A stretch of DNA of 57,821 nt from NAT127 sp041655035. Lineage in GTDB: Bacteria; Pseudomonadota; Gammaproteobacteria; Pseudomonadales; Porticoccaceae. Below, one piece after another: positions 35,583 through 44,796 of this stretch (within the stretch, counting starts at the first letter, position 1; each line of letters opens with the position of its first letter). Location of the stretch: positions 1 to 57,821 of the forward strand of contig JBAZCN010000006.1 of NCBI GenBank assembly GCA_041655035.1, in the 5' to 3' direction. The position numbers and the translations under genes were made by a program. The notes below the pieces were generated by a model, which worked only from the letters and a program-made list of their open reading frames with translations, ran no database searches and was not told where the DNA came from.

Positions 35583-36080
35583 ATGCACCGATCGAAGACA
35601 ACCGGATATCTGCTCCTCGCCCTTGCCTGCCTGTGGCTCACCGCCTGTTCGTCGCAACCCAGGCAACCGCCGTCTGGCGCCGGTGACCAGTACGCGATCA
35701 GGTTCGCGCTCTATGATCAGTTCGGCGAATGGCGGGGCGTGCCCTACCGTCTCGGCGGACTGTCCAAAACCGGCGTCGATTGTTCCGGCCTGGTGTACCT
35801 GACATTCCGCGACCGCTTCGGCATCCAGCTGCCGCGCAATACCCAGGAACTGGCTAAAACCGGCACTGCGGTCAGGCCCGGTGAGCGCCAGAGTGGTGAT
35901 CTGGTATTGTTCCGCATCAACCGCGGGCTCAATCACGTGGGCATCTACCTGGAGGAGGGCCGCTTTATGCACGCCTCCGCCAGCAGCGGGGTGATGATTT
36001 CCAGTCTCGAAGACACCTATTGGCAGAAGCGTTACTGGAAGACGGTGCGACCGCGACCGTCGCTGCTGGCGTCCAGGTAA
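35583..36080 (+). CDS. NlpC/P60 family peptidoglycan hydrolase lipoprotein
   Basis: The 165-residue protein is a lipoprotein (WLTAC, Cys22) with an NlpC/P60 cysteine peptidase domain: catalytic Cys in GVDCSGLVYLTFRDRFG, catalytic His in LNHVGIYLEEGRFMHAS, and the GVPYRLGG opening. Such proteins cleave peptide crosslinks between D-Glu and meso-diaminopimelate in peptidoglycan, and resemble NlpC/Spr (MepS) of E. coli. The start was placed at the ATG that gives the lipobox; longer frames have no signal. Confidence 0.92.
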   Translation: MHRSKTTGYLLLALACLWLTACSSQPRQPPSGAGDQYAIRFALYDQFGEWRGVPYRLGGLSKTGVDCSGLVYLTFRDRFGIQLPRNTQELAKTGTAVRPGERQSGDLVLFRINRGLNHVGIYLEEGRFMHASASSGVMISSLEDTYWQKRYWKTVRPRPSLLASR

Positions 36081-36203
36081 CCGGCAATCTTCAAATCCAT
36101 TACTGGAAAGGATTTAACGGTTCGCGCCAATTCCACGCTAAAAATTACGCGCCCGAGGTGCGTGCGAGCTGTTCAGGCTGCGGCGGGGTTTTGGCCTGCG
36201 CTT

Positions 36204-36824
36204 TTATATTTCAGCCAATTGACCGTCACCCGACAAGCCAAGCATCCGCAACATAAGGCTGGCGGTGCTGCAGCTGGCCCGCTCGATATCCACCGACGCA
36301 TGGAGTGCCGAACGCAGTCCCAGGCCGATAAGACAAGCCATCATGATATCGACATAGGCATCGAGATCAGCGGCCGGCATATCGGGTCGCGCGAGCAGGG
36401 CCAAGCGGCGCACGCCGGCCTGGTAAAACGAGGTCAGTGTTTCAAGTCGCTCCGCAACCGAGGCGTTGCGCACCGCTTCCGCCAGGATTTCGTAGGAGAG
36501 GCTACCGTCGTCCAGAACCAGAGAAATTTCGCTGATAGCCTTAAAGGCGTCAAAAATACTGCATTTCCCCCGTTCGACGGTATCGAAAATCGCATCCATC
36601 TGGGCGAGTCGTGCATGGACATTTTTCTCCACGATGGCGAGGACAATATCGGACTTGGCATCGAAATGCCGGTATATCTGGCCCATGCTGACCGATGCTT
36701 CCGCTGCCAGCTCGGCCGTGGTGGTGGGGTGAAATCCTTTCGCTCCGAAAAGCCGGCGGGCAGCATTGATGATCCGCTCTCTCGGGGGCTGATCGAGAAG
36801 GGTTTTTTTCGATGCCTTAACCAT
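36204..36824 (-). CDS. TetR-family transcriptional regulator
   Basis: The 206-residue protein has the TetR N-terminal helix-turn-helix (IINAARRLFGAKGFHPTTTA, AEASVSMGQIYRHFDAKSDIV) and a helical ligand domain (about residues 75-200). It lies between oppositely oriented genes, with the MarC gene 328 bases upstream on the same strand and the NlpC gene converging. Its surroundings are poorer in GC than the rest of the window. No nearby target can be assigned. Confidence 0.9.
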   Translation of the reverse strand: MVKASKKTLLDQPPRERIINAARRLFGAKGFHPTTTAELAAEASVSMGQIYRHFDAKSDIVLAIVEKNVHARLAQMDAIFDTVERGKCSIFDAFKAISEISLVLDDGSLSYEILAEAVRNASVAERLETLTSFYQAGVRRLALLARPDMPAADLDAYVDIMMACLIGLGLRSALHASVDIERASCSTASLMLRMLGLSGDGQLAEI

Positions 36825-37152
36825 TGCCGGTCATCCCTTCGAACCTCCGCCTTCGAGCTATTCTTTTCATGTGCATATTCATTATCGTCATGCTGGTATT
36901 TCGGCTGTAGGGTCAATGCCAGAAGAACTGTGGGTATTAGCCCCGATATTTCTTGAACTGTACGGTTGGCACAGCTTCAAGTCTGCATAAAATCGAGGCG
37001 AAGAAAACTTTCTGAGGAATTTTGCCGACGCCAAAGTGTACACCAGGCAAGCTGGATTTTGGCCGTCGGAGGCGCTGGGTGGCCGAGGCGAATATTGAAC
37101 CGCGCCCTCGGTTCGGATGTTGATCTGCTGCTGTGCAAGGGATCGCCAACTC
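36825..37152. other. Non-coding region upstream of the TetR gene
   Basis: About 330 bases between two minus-strand genes. The part 36850-37010 is AT-rich for this window. A plus-strand frame from 36966 and minus-strand frames (with PGVHFGVGKIPQKVFFASIL) can be read but none has a ribosome site or recognisable domain. It may hold the TetR promoter and remnants of a lost gene. Confidence 0.35.
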
Positions 37153-37833
37153 TCACGCACCATACTGGGCCACTATTTCCAGAACGCCATTGATTACGAA
37201 CTGCACGCCCATGCAGACAAGTAGAAACCCCATGACCCGCGCGATCGCTTCCACTCCGCCCTCACCGATAAACCTCACTATCCGTCCAGCGCTGCGCAGG
37301 CAGACCCAGAAAATCACCCCCAGCAGAGTGAATACCATGACCGGTGCGAACATCAGCGTCAGGTTCGTAAAGGGTACCGTGCCGGGCTGGGTGGACGCTG
37401 CGGCACTGATGATGAAGGCAATGGTCCCAGGGCCTGCGGTGCCCGGCAGAGCCAGTGGAACGAAGGCGATATTGACGTGTTTGCGGCGATTCACCGCCTC
37501 GGCATTGGCCTCGGCCTCCGGTATATCGCTTACGCTGTGTGTCGGGAAAAGCATGGTGAAGCCGATGAACGCCACGATCAGCCCACCGGCGATGCGCAGC
37601 CCGGGAATCGACACGCCAAATGATTGCATCATCCAATACCCGGCAAAATAGGTGACCAGCATGATGGCCACAACGTAGATCGCCGCCTGGGTGATCTGTC
37701 GATTGCGCTCCTTCAGCGGCAGATTGCCTCCCAACGAAAGCAGCAGGGTGACCGATGTCAGCGGGTTGGCCAGTGGCAGCATGAGCGTAAGTCCCAGCCC
37801 CACCGCCTTGAACAGTTCGACGATTTGATCCAT
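37153..37833 (-). CDS. MarC family integral membrane protein
   Basis: The 226-residue protein has six membrane helices and the MarC family blocks LMLPLANPLTSVTLLLSL, GLRIAGGLIVAFIGFTMLF and VPLALPGTAGPGTIA. MarC/YhgN/YchE proteins were once linked to multidrug resistance, but that role was not confirmed for E. coli MarC. The ATG at 37833 was chosen since a longer frame codes only a polar tail. It is transcribed away from the Pqi operon end and is alone. Confidence 0.92.
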   Translation of the reverse strand: MDQIVELFKAVGLGLTLMLPLANPLTSVTLLLSLGGNLPLKERNRQITQAAIYVVAIMLVTYFAGYWMMQSFGVSIPGLRIAGGLIVAFIGFTMLFPTHSVSDIPEAEANAEAVNRRKHVNIAFVPLALPGTAGPGTIAFIISAAASTQPGTVPFTNLTLMFAPVMVFTLLGVIFWVCLRSAGRIVRFIGEGGVEAIARVMGFLLVCMGVQFVINGVLEIVAQYGA

Positions 37834-37898
37834 GGATTCCTCAAATTTTGATGATGATGGAGACCGGCAACTGGTCGACTGCGTCCACCGGCCAACCA

Positions 37899-38510
37899 TC
37901 AGGGGCACGTTGCCGCGCCGCTGCCAACCCACCGCCGTGCGGTTCCGGCAATCTCGCCCGCCAGTTGGCCGATGGCGCGCTGATGGGCAAGCACTAGGCT
38001 GTCCAGATCCTCCGTAGCCGGTTCGCTGATGACACTGGCGCAGGTCAGCGCAGGATGTGGCTGCTGGTGATCACCGAGTTCCAGGCTCCAGACCACATTC
38101 AGTGCGGCATGGCTGCCCGGCAGGGAATCGAACCGACGCACATCCGTGCGCACGGTCACCATCGGGCGACTGGCATGGCCCGGCAGACCGGCCAGATCGC
38201 GCACGCCGAGATGCTGTTCCAGCTCAAAGGCGAGCGCATCATGAAACTCATCTGCCGGCGGCGAGGCCCAGAGGGCGTTTTCCAGAATGGTCAGCCGACC
38301 ATCATTCTGACGGACCACCAATCCTGGCTGGTCGATCTGCACCGGAATGCGTACCGGCATCAGCTGCAGCTGAAAATCAGCCGTCTCGCCACTGGGTGCG
38401 GCAGTCGGCTGCGTCGGAATCAGGGTGTGGTAACGCGTTGGCGCTGAGCTGCAGGCGTTCAGCACCAGCAGGCTGCTCAGGATCAGCAGATAAGAACGCA
38501 GGATTATCAT
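37899..38510 (-). CDS. pqiC: Outer membrane lipoprotein PqiC
   Basis: The 203-residue lipoprotein has lipobox LNAC (Cys20) followed by SSAPTRYHTLIPTQ, and the ABC-transport-auxiliary fold of PqiC/YmbA. PqiC anchors the PqiB tunnel at the outer membrane. Its start overlaps the pqiB stop (ATGA at 38510-38507), so it is translationally coupled and last in the operon. Confidence 0.9.
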   Translation of the reverse strand: MIILRSYLLILSSLLVLNACSSAPTRYHTLIPTQPTAAPSGETADFQLQLMPVRIPVQIDQPGLVVRQNDGRLTILENALWASPPADEFHDALAFELEQHLGVRDLAGLPGHASRPMVTVRTDVRRFDSLPGSHAALNVVWSLELGDHQQPHPALTCASVISEPATEDLDSLVLAHQRAIGQLAGEIAGTARRWVGSGAATCP

Positions 38511-40189
38511 TGAGGCTCCGTATTGAGTTCACGAGAGGTCGCACCGCCTTTGAAGCTCGCGGGCGCAGTGTCGCTGCCGCGCCCGCGAATCAGGGATTCG
38601 GGGTTGCGGCTCAGGTAGTCCGATAGCACACGCACGGAACGCACGGCGCGATGCACCTCCTTCAAGGTGTCTCCCAACTGCTGACGCTGGGGCGATCCCT
38701 CGGCCAGTGCCTGGTTGGCATTCCCCAGGGTCTGCTCCGCGCGCTCAAGAGTGCTTTGCAGTTGCGGCAATACACTGCCGTTGACCTGTTCCAAAGTCTT
38801 GCGCAGCTCGCTCAGGCTATCGTCGAGGTTGCCGGCAAGGGAGTCGATGGGCAGCTTGCTGAGCTTGTCCACCACGGCTTGCAGCTGCTCCTGCAATTTG
38901 TCGAAGCTGCCGGGAATGGTGGGTATCGTCAGGGGCCTGGTATGGGGATCAAACTCCACAGCCGCCGCACGGCGGTCGAAATCCAATGACACATAGAGCT
39001 GGCCGGTCAGCAGATTCCCGGTGCGTGCCTGGGCCCGCAATCCACGCTCAACAAGCACCTGAATCAGGCGCGCATTGCGCTCTTCATCGTCACTGTTAAT
39101 CTGCGCCAGCAGCTTGTCCTGTGCCCCACCAAGCCGATTGGGATAGATGACGGCACCCACTACCACAGGAAAGCTCTGGCTGTGTTCATCGTAATCGAGG
39201 TTGACCGACACCACCCGGCCAATCGGCACACCGAGGAACTCGACCGGCGCATCGACGTTGAGGCCGCGCAGGGTCTGATCGAAGCGCATCTGCACGAAGC
39301 GCGCCGGACCATCATCAGGCGCCATCGCCTGGCGCATATCGTTGAACAGCGGGAACGCGTGATTCTCGGCGGCAGGTTCGGTATCGGTGCTGTAATTGGG
39401 TGCCCGAAAGGCGATCCCGCCGGCAAGGATGGCCGACAGCGACTGGGTGTTCACCTTGAAACCGTCCGCGGCGAGCGACACATCCACCCCGCTGGCGTTC
39501 CAGAAGCGCGTGTCGTCGGTGACGAAGCCGTCATAGGGCGCGTTGACGAATATCCGCACGACCACCCCCTTGCCATCATCGTCCAGGGCATACGAGACCA
39601 CCTGCCCCACCGGAATGCGGCGGTAGTAGACGGGCGATCCCACCCCCAGTGAACCGAGGTCGCCGGTGCGCAGCGTGAAGCGCTTGCCCTCCACGCCGAA
39701 GGTCACCGGCGGCGGCTCTTCCAGGCCAATGAACTCGCGGCGGGTGTCCTTCGCATCGCCGGGGTCCGCGCCAATGAAGGCACCGGACAGCAGGGTATCG
39801 ACCCCGGACACGCCGCCAGCACCAATACGCGGGCGAACCACCCAGAACTGGGCATCCTCCCGGGTAAAGGCCTCGGTCTCCTGATTCAGCTCGATGCTGG
39901 CAATGACCCGGGTTCGATCTTCGCTCAGCCCGATGTCGGTGACCCTGCCAATAACCACGTTCTTGTATTTGACCTGGGTCTTGTTGGCCTCCAGCCCCTC
40001 CGCCGTGATAAAGCTCACCGCGATCCGCGGGCCGGCCGACAGCCAGTTCTGTACCACCATCGACAGCCCCACCAGGGCCGCCGCTATGGGCACCAGCCAG
40101 ACCAGCGAGATGCGCGCGCGTCGCTGTCTGATTTCCGGCTGACCCGCGTCGGCGTGTGGGGCGTCGGATTTATCGAGGCTGTCTGGCAT
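38507..40189 (-). CDS. pqiB: Intermembrane lipid transport protein PqiB (three MCE domains)
   Basis: The 560-residue protein has an N-terminal membrane helix (ISLVWLVPIAAALVGLSMVV) and three MCE domains (about residues 50-140, 165-255 and 285-390). The C-terminal part is a coiled coil (about 430-535, with LGNANQALAEGSPQRQQLGD) that forms the needle-like tunnel in E. coli PqiB, which has a similar length. It bridges inner membrane PqiA and outer membrane PqiC to shuttle lipids. The ATG at 40189 is preceded by AGAG; one at 40204 is possible. The start overlaps the second pqiA gene by 20 bases. Confidence 0.94.
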   Translation of the reverse strand: MPDSLDKSDAPHADAGQPEIRQRRARISLVWLVPIAAALVGLSMVVQNWLSAGPRIAVSFITAEGLEANKTQVKYKNVVIGRVTDIGLSEDRTRVIASIELNQETEAFTREDAQFWVVRPRIGAGGVSGVDTLLSGAFIGADPGDAKDTRREFIGLEEPPPVTFGVEGKRFTLRTGDLGSLGVGSPVYYRRIPVGQVVSYALDDDGKGVVVRIFVNAPYDGFVTDDTRFWNASGVDVSLAADGFKVNTQSLSAILAGGIAFRAPNYSTDTEPAAENHAFPLFNDMRQAMAPDDGPARFVQMRFDQTLRGLNVDAPVEFLGVPIGRVVSVNLDYDEHSQSFPVVVGAVIYPNRLGGAQDKLLAQINSDDEERNARLIQVLVERGLRAQARTGNLLTGQLYVSLDFDRRAAAVEFDPHTRPLTIPTIPGSFDKLQEQLQAVVDKLSKLPIDSLAGNLDDSLSELRKTLEQVNGSVLPQLQSTLERAEQTLGNANQALAEGSPQRQQLGDTLKEVHRAVRSVRVLSDYLSRNPESLIRGRGSDTAPASFKGGATSRELNTEPQ

Positions 40190-40796
40190 CGTTTTTCTCT
40201 GCATCCCAAATCAATCGTGGATCGAAACTCATGGAGGCCATCATCGTCAGCACCACGACCAGGCCGAAGAACAGAATCCCCAGGCGCGGTTCTATCGTGC
40301 TCACTGCGCGGAGCTGCACCAGCGCCGCCACCAGGGCAACCACCAACACATCGAGCATCGACCAATACCCGATGACTTCAATGAACCGGTAAAGCCGCGC
40401 CCGCTCGGGCATGGCCCAGCGGCTGCGCCGCTGGACGGTAACCAGCAGCAACGCCAGCACAAAGAACTTCATGCAGGGCACCACCACGCTGGCGATGAAA
40501 ATCAGCAGGGCGATATCCCAGGAGCCACCCCGCCAGAATTCGATGACGCCGCTGAGAATGGTGCTTTCGCTGCCATTGCCTAACATGTCCGTATACATCA
40601 CGGGCAACAGGTTGGCCGGCAGATAAAGGATCAGCGCACCGATCAGAAGCGCCCAGGTACGAGCCACGCTGTTCGGCTTGCGGGTATGCAGCACCGACCA
40701 GCAGCGGGGGCATTCGCGATCGTCAAGCCGGCAGACGTTGCCGCAGTCGTGGCACGACTGCAAGCCCAACTCGACAGCGTAGGGTGGCGCACTCAT
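40170..40796 (-). CDS. pqiA: Paraquat-inducible protein A, second half (PqiA)
   Basis: The 208-residue protein has a zinc-ribbon-like start (SCHDCGNVCRLDDRECPRCW), then four membrane helices with the PqiA block TILSGVIEFWRGGSWDIALL. It corresponds to the second module of the fused E. coli PqiA. Its start overlaps the end of the preceding gene (ATGA at 40796-40793), and pqiB begins inside its 3' end. The two half-proteins probably assemble into the PqiA unit. Confidence 0.92.
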   Translation of the reverse strand: MSAPPYAVELGLQSCHDCGNVCRLDDRECPRCWSVLHTRKPNSVARTWALLIGALILYLPANLLPVMYTDMLGNGSESTILSGVIEFWRGGSWDIALLIFIASVVVPCMKFFVLALLLVTVQRRSRWAMPERARLYRFIEVIGYWSMLDVLVVALVAALVQLRAVSTIEPRLGILFFGLVVVLTMMASMSFDPRLIWDAEKNDARQPR

Positions 40797-41446
40797 CGCG
40801 GGGCGATTCCCAACTCATCCCACAGCCTGCGCACATCGCGACCGCCGATCAGGATGATCAGCACCGTGAGCATGGATACGGCCCACAGGCCGATCCCCGG
40901 ATGCACATCGAGCATGCCCGACAATTTGATGATGGCCACCAGAATACCGATCAGGCAGACCTCCAGCATGCTCCATGGACGCAGATGCTCGAGCGCGCGC
41001 ATGCATGCGCGAAACCCCGGTGCCACCCGCCCGCCACGGGCATGCGCCAGCACCCAGGCCAGCAGGATTATCTGCAGCGCCGGCGCAAAGATGATACTCA
41101 GGCCGGTAACCAGCGCGATCAGCGTGATCCGCCCCTGCGCCAGGGCCTCGACGGTTTCCCACAGCGTAGCCTCGTTGCTGATTCCCTGGAGACTGATACC
41201 CATGATGGGGAAGGTATTGGCGAACAGAAACAGAATGGCCGCGGCCACGGTCAGGGCCAACAGCTGATCGGTGCCCAGAACCCGGCCCCGGGCCAACAGA
41301 GCGCCGCAACGCTGGCAGTGGGCGGTTTGCTTGCGCGCCAGGGCGGGGCGCTGGTAGACCGAATCGCAATGCTCGCAAATGACTAACTGTGCTCGGCTTG
41401 TCTCAGCCGCTGACATGGATGTGCACACCCCCTCTAGCTCGGACAT
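40793..41446 (-). CDS. pqiA: Paraquat-inducible protein A, first half (PqiA)
   Basis: The ATG at 41446, with GAGGGG nine bases before it, gives 217 residues; an ATG at 41416 with AGGGGG is an alternative. The N-terminus carries a zinc-ribbon-like pair (ICEHCDSVYQRPALA, AHCQRCGALL), followed by four membrane helices with FPIMGISLQGISNEATLWET and RPWSMLEVCLIGILVAI. It heads the pqiA-pqiA-pqiB-pqiC operon. In E. coli the two halves are one 417-residue protein. Confidence 0.9.
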   Translation of the reverse strand: MSELEGVCTSMSAAETSRAQLVICEHCDSVYQRPALARKQTAHCQRCGALLARGRVLGTDQLLALTVAAAILFLFANTFPIMGISLQGISNEATLWETVEALAQGRITLIALVTGLSIIFAPALQIILLAWVLAHARGGRVAPGFRACMRALEHLRPWSMLEVCLIGILVAIIKLSGMLDVHPGIGLWAVSMLTVLIILIGGRDVRRLWDELGIAPR

Positions 41447-41625
41447 CTCACCGGCCCCTCGCAATAAATCCAGTTCGGTTGCCTTGGTCCGGAGCCGGGT
41501 CGCCAGCCGGTACGTCTAACTGAGTCCACGGTGAGAGCAAGTGTCTGGCCGAAAGCCCGCTCGCTGTCGGGTGCAATGCGGCGCTGCGTCTGGTCGGCAA
41601 CAACTATTGGCTTGAAGCTCACGGT

Positions 41626-44600
41626 TCAGACCTTCTTCGGTGAAACTGTGGGCGGTAGGGCTCCACCGTGCTCTTGCGCATTTTCGACAGGGCGATGCTG
41701 ACGAAAGAGGCGCTTCACCAGATAAAAGAACAGCGGTATGAAGAAGATTGCGAGCAGGGTGGCGGTGAACATGCCTCCCACCACACTGCGTCCGATTGCG
41801 TTTTGGCCCCCGGAACCGGCACCCGTAGAGATCGCCAGCGGCAGCACGCCAAAGCCAAACGCAAAGGAGGTCATGAGGATTGGACGCAGGCGAAGCTTGG
41901 CTGCCTCGTAGGCGGCGGTAGCCGCATCGAGTCCCGAGCGCATTTTCTCCTCTGCGAACTCGACGATCAGGATCGCATTCTTGGAGACCACCCCAATGGT
42001 GGTGATGAGTCCGACCTGAAGGTAGATATCGTTGTTGAGGCCGGTCAGCCAGGCCGCGATCAAGGCGCCTATCGCGCCGATCGGCGCGGCAAAGATGACC
42101 GCCATCGGCACCGACCAACTTTCGTAGAGCGCCGCGAGCGCGAGAAAGATGATCAGCACCGACAGAGTATAGAGAGCCGGTGCCTGCCCACCGGAGAGAC
42201 GTTCCTCGTAGGATGTGCCGCTCCATTCGAGGCCGATGCCAGCGGGTAGCTCCCTGGCCAGCTCTTGGACCCGGGCCATGGCGGCGCCACTGCTGTAGCC
42301 CGGCGCCGGGGCACCGAGAATCTCTATGGCGGGATGGCCGTTGTAGCGCTCGAGACGGGCCGGGCCAAAGCCCCAATCCGTCTCGGCGATGGCGGAAAGG
42401 GGCGCCATTTCGCCGGACGAGCCGCGAACGTGCAGATTGCCGATGTCTTCCGGGTTGTTGCGGAATTCGGCACTGGCCTGAAGCATGACCTTCTTGACCC
42501 GCCCTCGATCGAGGAAGTCGTTGACGTAACTGCCTCCGAGCGCGGTGGAAAGCGTGTCATTGATCTCCGCATGGTTGAGGCCGAAGGCGCCGGCCTGCGC
42601 CTGATCGACCTTGATCCGAAGCTGGGAGACATCTTCCACGCCGCTGGGGCGAACCTGGCTGAGGGTCTTGTCGTTGCGGGCCAGCTCGAGCAACTGGTTG
42701 CGGGCAGCAATGAGCCCGTCGTGACCGACCCCGCCGGTATCGATGAGCTGCAGATTGAAACCGGTCGCATTGCCCAGTTCGAAAACCGCTGGCGGGATGA
42801 AGGAGATCGCACTGCCGCCGCGCAAGTGAGCCAGCGCCCTATTGGCGCGCTCGGCGATGGCGGCCGAACTGTTTTTTCTGCCCGGCCGTTCGCTCCAGTC
42901 ATGCAATTTCAGGAAGGCGGCGCCAATATTCTGGGCTTGACCGATCCCGTCATAGCCGGTGACGCTGAACACGTAGGCGACATTGCCCGACTCTTCAATC
43001 AAAAACTGGTCCTCGAGCTGCGCCATGACCTCTATTGTCTGCTCCATGGTGCTGCCTGCCGGAAGCTTGACCTGAGCCATCATCATGCCCTGGTCCTCAT
43101 CCGGCAGGAAACCTCCGGGCAGGCGGGCGAAAAGTATGCCCAGAACACCGATGACCAGCGCATAGACCAGTAGTGAACGTCCCCAGTTGCGGTTTACCCG
43201 CAACACACCATCACCGTAGCTCTTGACGCCGCGATCGAAGGTACGGTTGAACCAGCCGAAGAATCCCTTGCGTTGCTGATGTGTTCCATCGTGGGGTTTG
43301 AGGAAGGACGCACACAGAGACGGTGTCAGGATCAGCGCGACCAGAACCGATAACGTCATCGCCACCACGATGGTGATCGAGAATTGCCGGTAGATGATGC
43401 CCGCCGAGCCACCGAAGAAGGCCATGGGCAGAAAAACGGCCGAGATCACCACCCCAATGCCGACCAGGGCCCCGCCCAGTTCATCCATGGACTGCCGGGC
43501 CGCTTCGATGGGCGACATGCCTTCTTCCTGAATCAGGCGCTCGACATTCTCCACCACCACGATGGCGTCATCGACCAACAAGCCTATGGCCAGCACCATT
43601 CCGAACAGCGTCAGGCTGTTTATGGAAAATCCCAATGTGTACAGTATCGCGAAGGTACCCAGCAGCACCACGGGCACAGCGATGGTCGGGATCAGCGTCG
43701 CCCGCCAGTTCTGCAGAAACAGGAACATCACCAGAAAGACGAACACCACGGCCTCAAGCAAGGTATAGACGACCTGTTGCACCGAGAGCTTGACGAACGG
43801 TGTTATGTCATAGGGATAGACAAGCCTGATATCGGCGGGAAGCTGTTTCGACAGCCGCTCGAGTTCACTCTTGACCGTGCCGATCGTATCGAGAGCGTTG
43901 GCGCCGGACGCCAGGGTGATGCTCAGCCCGACCGCGGCCTGGCCATTGAGGCGGGCGTCGAAGTTGTAGAGTTCGCCACCGATTTCCACTTCGGCGACAT
44001 CGCCCAGCCGCACCGCCGATCCATCTGGCTCGCTCCTGAGCAGAACGTCGCGAAATTGCTCGGGAGTCTCCAGCCGCGACTGTGCCGATACCGTTACGTT
44101 GAGCGCCTGGCCCGATGTTGCCGGCAGGCTGCCGATCTCACCTGCCGACACCTGGGCATTCTGGTCGCGAATGGCCGTTTTGATATCGCCGAAGGTGAGG
44201 TTGAGATTGGCGAGCTTGATTGGGTCCACCCACACCCGCATCGCAAACTGTGTGCCGATGACCCGCGTGGTGCCGACCCCGGTGATCCGGGCGATCGGAT
44301 CCTCCAGCATCGACACCGCCATATCGCCGAGGTCGATCTGGTCATGACTGCCATCCTCGGAGTAGAGCGCGACGATCAGCGCGGTGGCCGATGAGGACTT
44401 TTTGACGGTCACACCCTGTTGCTGTACCTCCTGCGGCAGCAACGGCATGGCCTGCTGCACCTTGTTCTGAACCTGAATCTGAGCCGTATCGGGATCGGTA
44501 CCCTGTTCAAAGGTCAACAGTGTGGCAAGGTTACCCGCCGAATCACTGGTCGACCGGAAGTAGCGCAAATGGTCGATACCCTTGAGTTGCTGTTCGATGA

Positions 44601-44790
44601 CCACCGTGGTGGAGTCGTTGAGCGTCGTCGCATCGGCGCCGGGATAGCGCGTGCGAATCTCGATCGTGGGTGGTGCAATCTCAGGAAATTGAGCAATGGG
44701 CAGGGCCTTGATGGCCAGCGCACCGGCCAGCATCGCGATAATGGCGAGAACCCAGGCGAAGATCGGGCGGTCGATGAAGAAACGGGACAT
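41626..44790 (-). CDS. RND multidrug efflux permease (HAE-1, AcrB-like), pump 1
   Basis: The 1054-residue protein has 12 membrane helices in the AcrB layout, beginning MSRFFIDRPIFAWVLAI. It carries the proton-relay Asp pair in IGLLVDDAIVVVENVERLI and PSLCASFLKPHDG, LPGGFLPDEDQGMMMAQVKL and TTIGVVSKNAILIVEFAEE, which define drug-exporting HAE-1 pumps. It begins 6 bases after the pump 1 adaptor stop. No outer membrane factor follows within the window; about 180 bases without a gene separate it from pqiA. The C-terminal tail is Pro/Gln-rich. Confidence 0.95.
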   Translation of the reverse strand: MSRFFIDRPIFAWVLAIIAMLAGALAIKALPIAQFPEIAPPTIEIRTRYPGADATTLNDSTTVVIEQQLKGIDHLRYFRSTSDSAGNLATLLTFEQGTDPDTAQIQVQNKVQQAMPLLPQEVQQQGVTVKKSSSATALIVALYSEDGSHDQIDLGDMAVSMLEDPIARITGVGTTRVIGTQFAMRVWVDPIKLANLNLTFGDIKTAIRDQNAQVSAGEIGSLPATSGQALNVTVSAQSRLETPEQFRDVLLRSEPDGSAVRLGDVAEVEIGGELYNFDARLNGQAAVGLSITLASGANALDTIGTVKSELERLSKQLPADIRLVYPYDITPFVKLSVQQVVYTLLEAVVFVFLVMFLFLQNWRATLIPTIAVPVVLLGTFAILYTLGFSINSLTLFGMVLAIGLLVDDAIVVVENVERLIQEEGMSPIEAARQSMDELGGALVGIGVVISAVFLPMAFFGGSAGIIYRQFSITIVVAMTLSVLVALILTPSLCASFLKPHDGTHQQRKGFFGWFNRTFDRGVKSYGDGVLRVNRNWGRSLLVYALVIGVLGILFARLPGGFLPDEDQGMMMAQVKLPAGSTMEQTIEVMAQLEDQFLIEESGNVAYVFSVTGYDGIGQAQNIGAAFLKLHDWSERPGRKNSSAAIAERANRALAHLRGGSAISFIPPAVFELGNATGFNLQLIDTGGVGHDGLIAARNQLLELARNDKTLSQVRPSGVEDVSQLRIKVDQAQAGAFGLNHAEINDTLSTALGGSYVNDFLDRGRVKKVMLQASAEFRNNPEDIGNLHVRGSSGEMAPLSAIAETDWGFGPARLERYNGHPAIEILGAPAPGYSSGAAMARVQELARELPAGIGLEWSGTSYEERLSGGQAPALYTLSVLIIFLALAALYESWSVPMAVIFAAPIGAIGALIAAWLTGLNNDIYLQVGLITTIGVVSKNAILIVEFAEEKMRSGLDAATAAYEAAKLRLRPILMTSFAFGFGVLPLAISTGAGSGGQNAIGRSVVGGMFTATLLAIFFIPLFFYLVKRLFRQHRPVENAQEHGGALPPTVSPKKV

Positions 44791-44796
44791 CGTCGC

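Noticed and set aside
41447..41625. Fragment of an outer membrane factor gene behind pump 1
   Set aside because: The minus-strand frames here lack a signal peptide and OMF motifs; nothing supports a gene.
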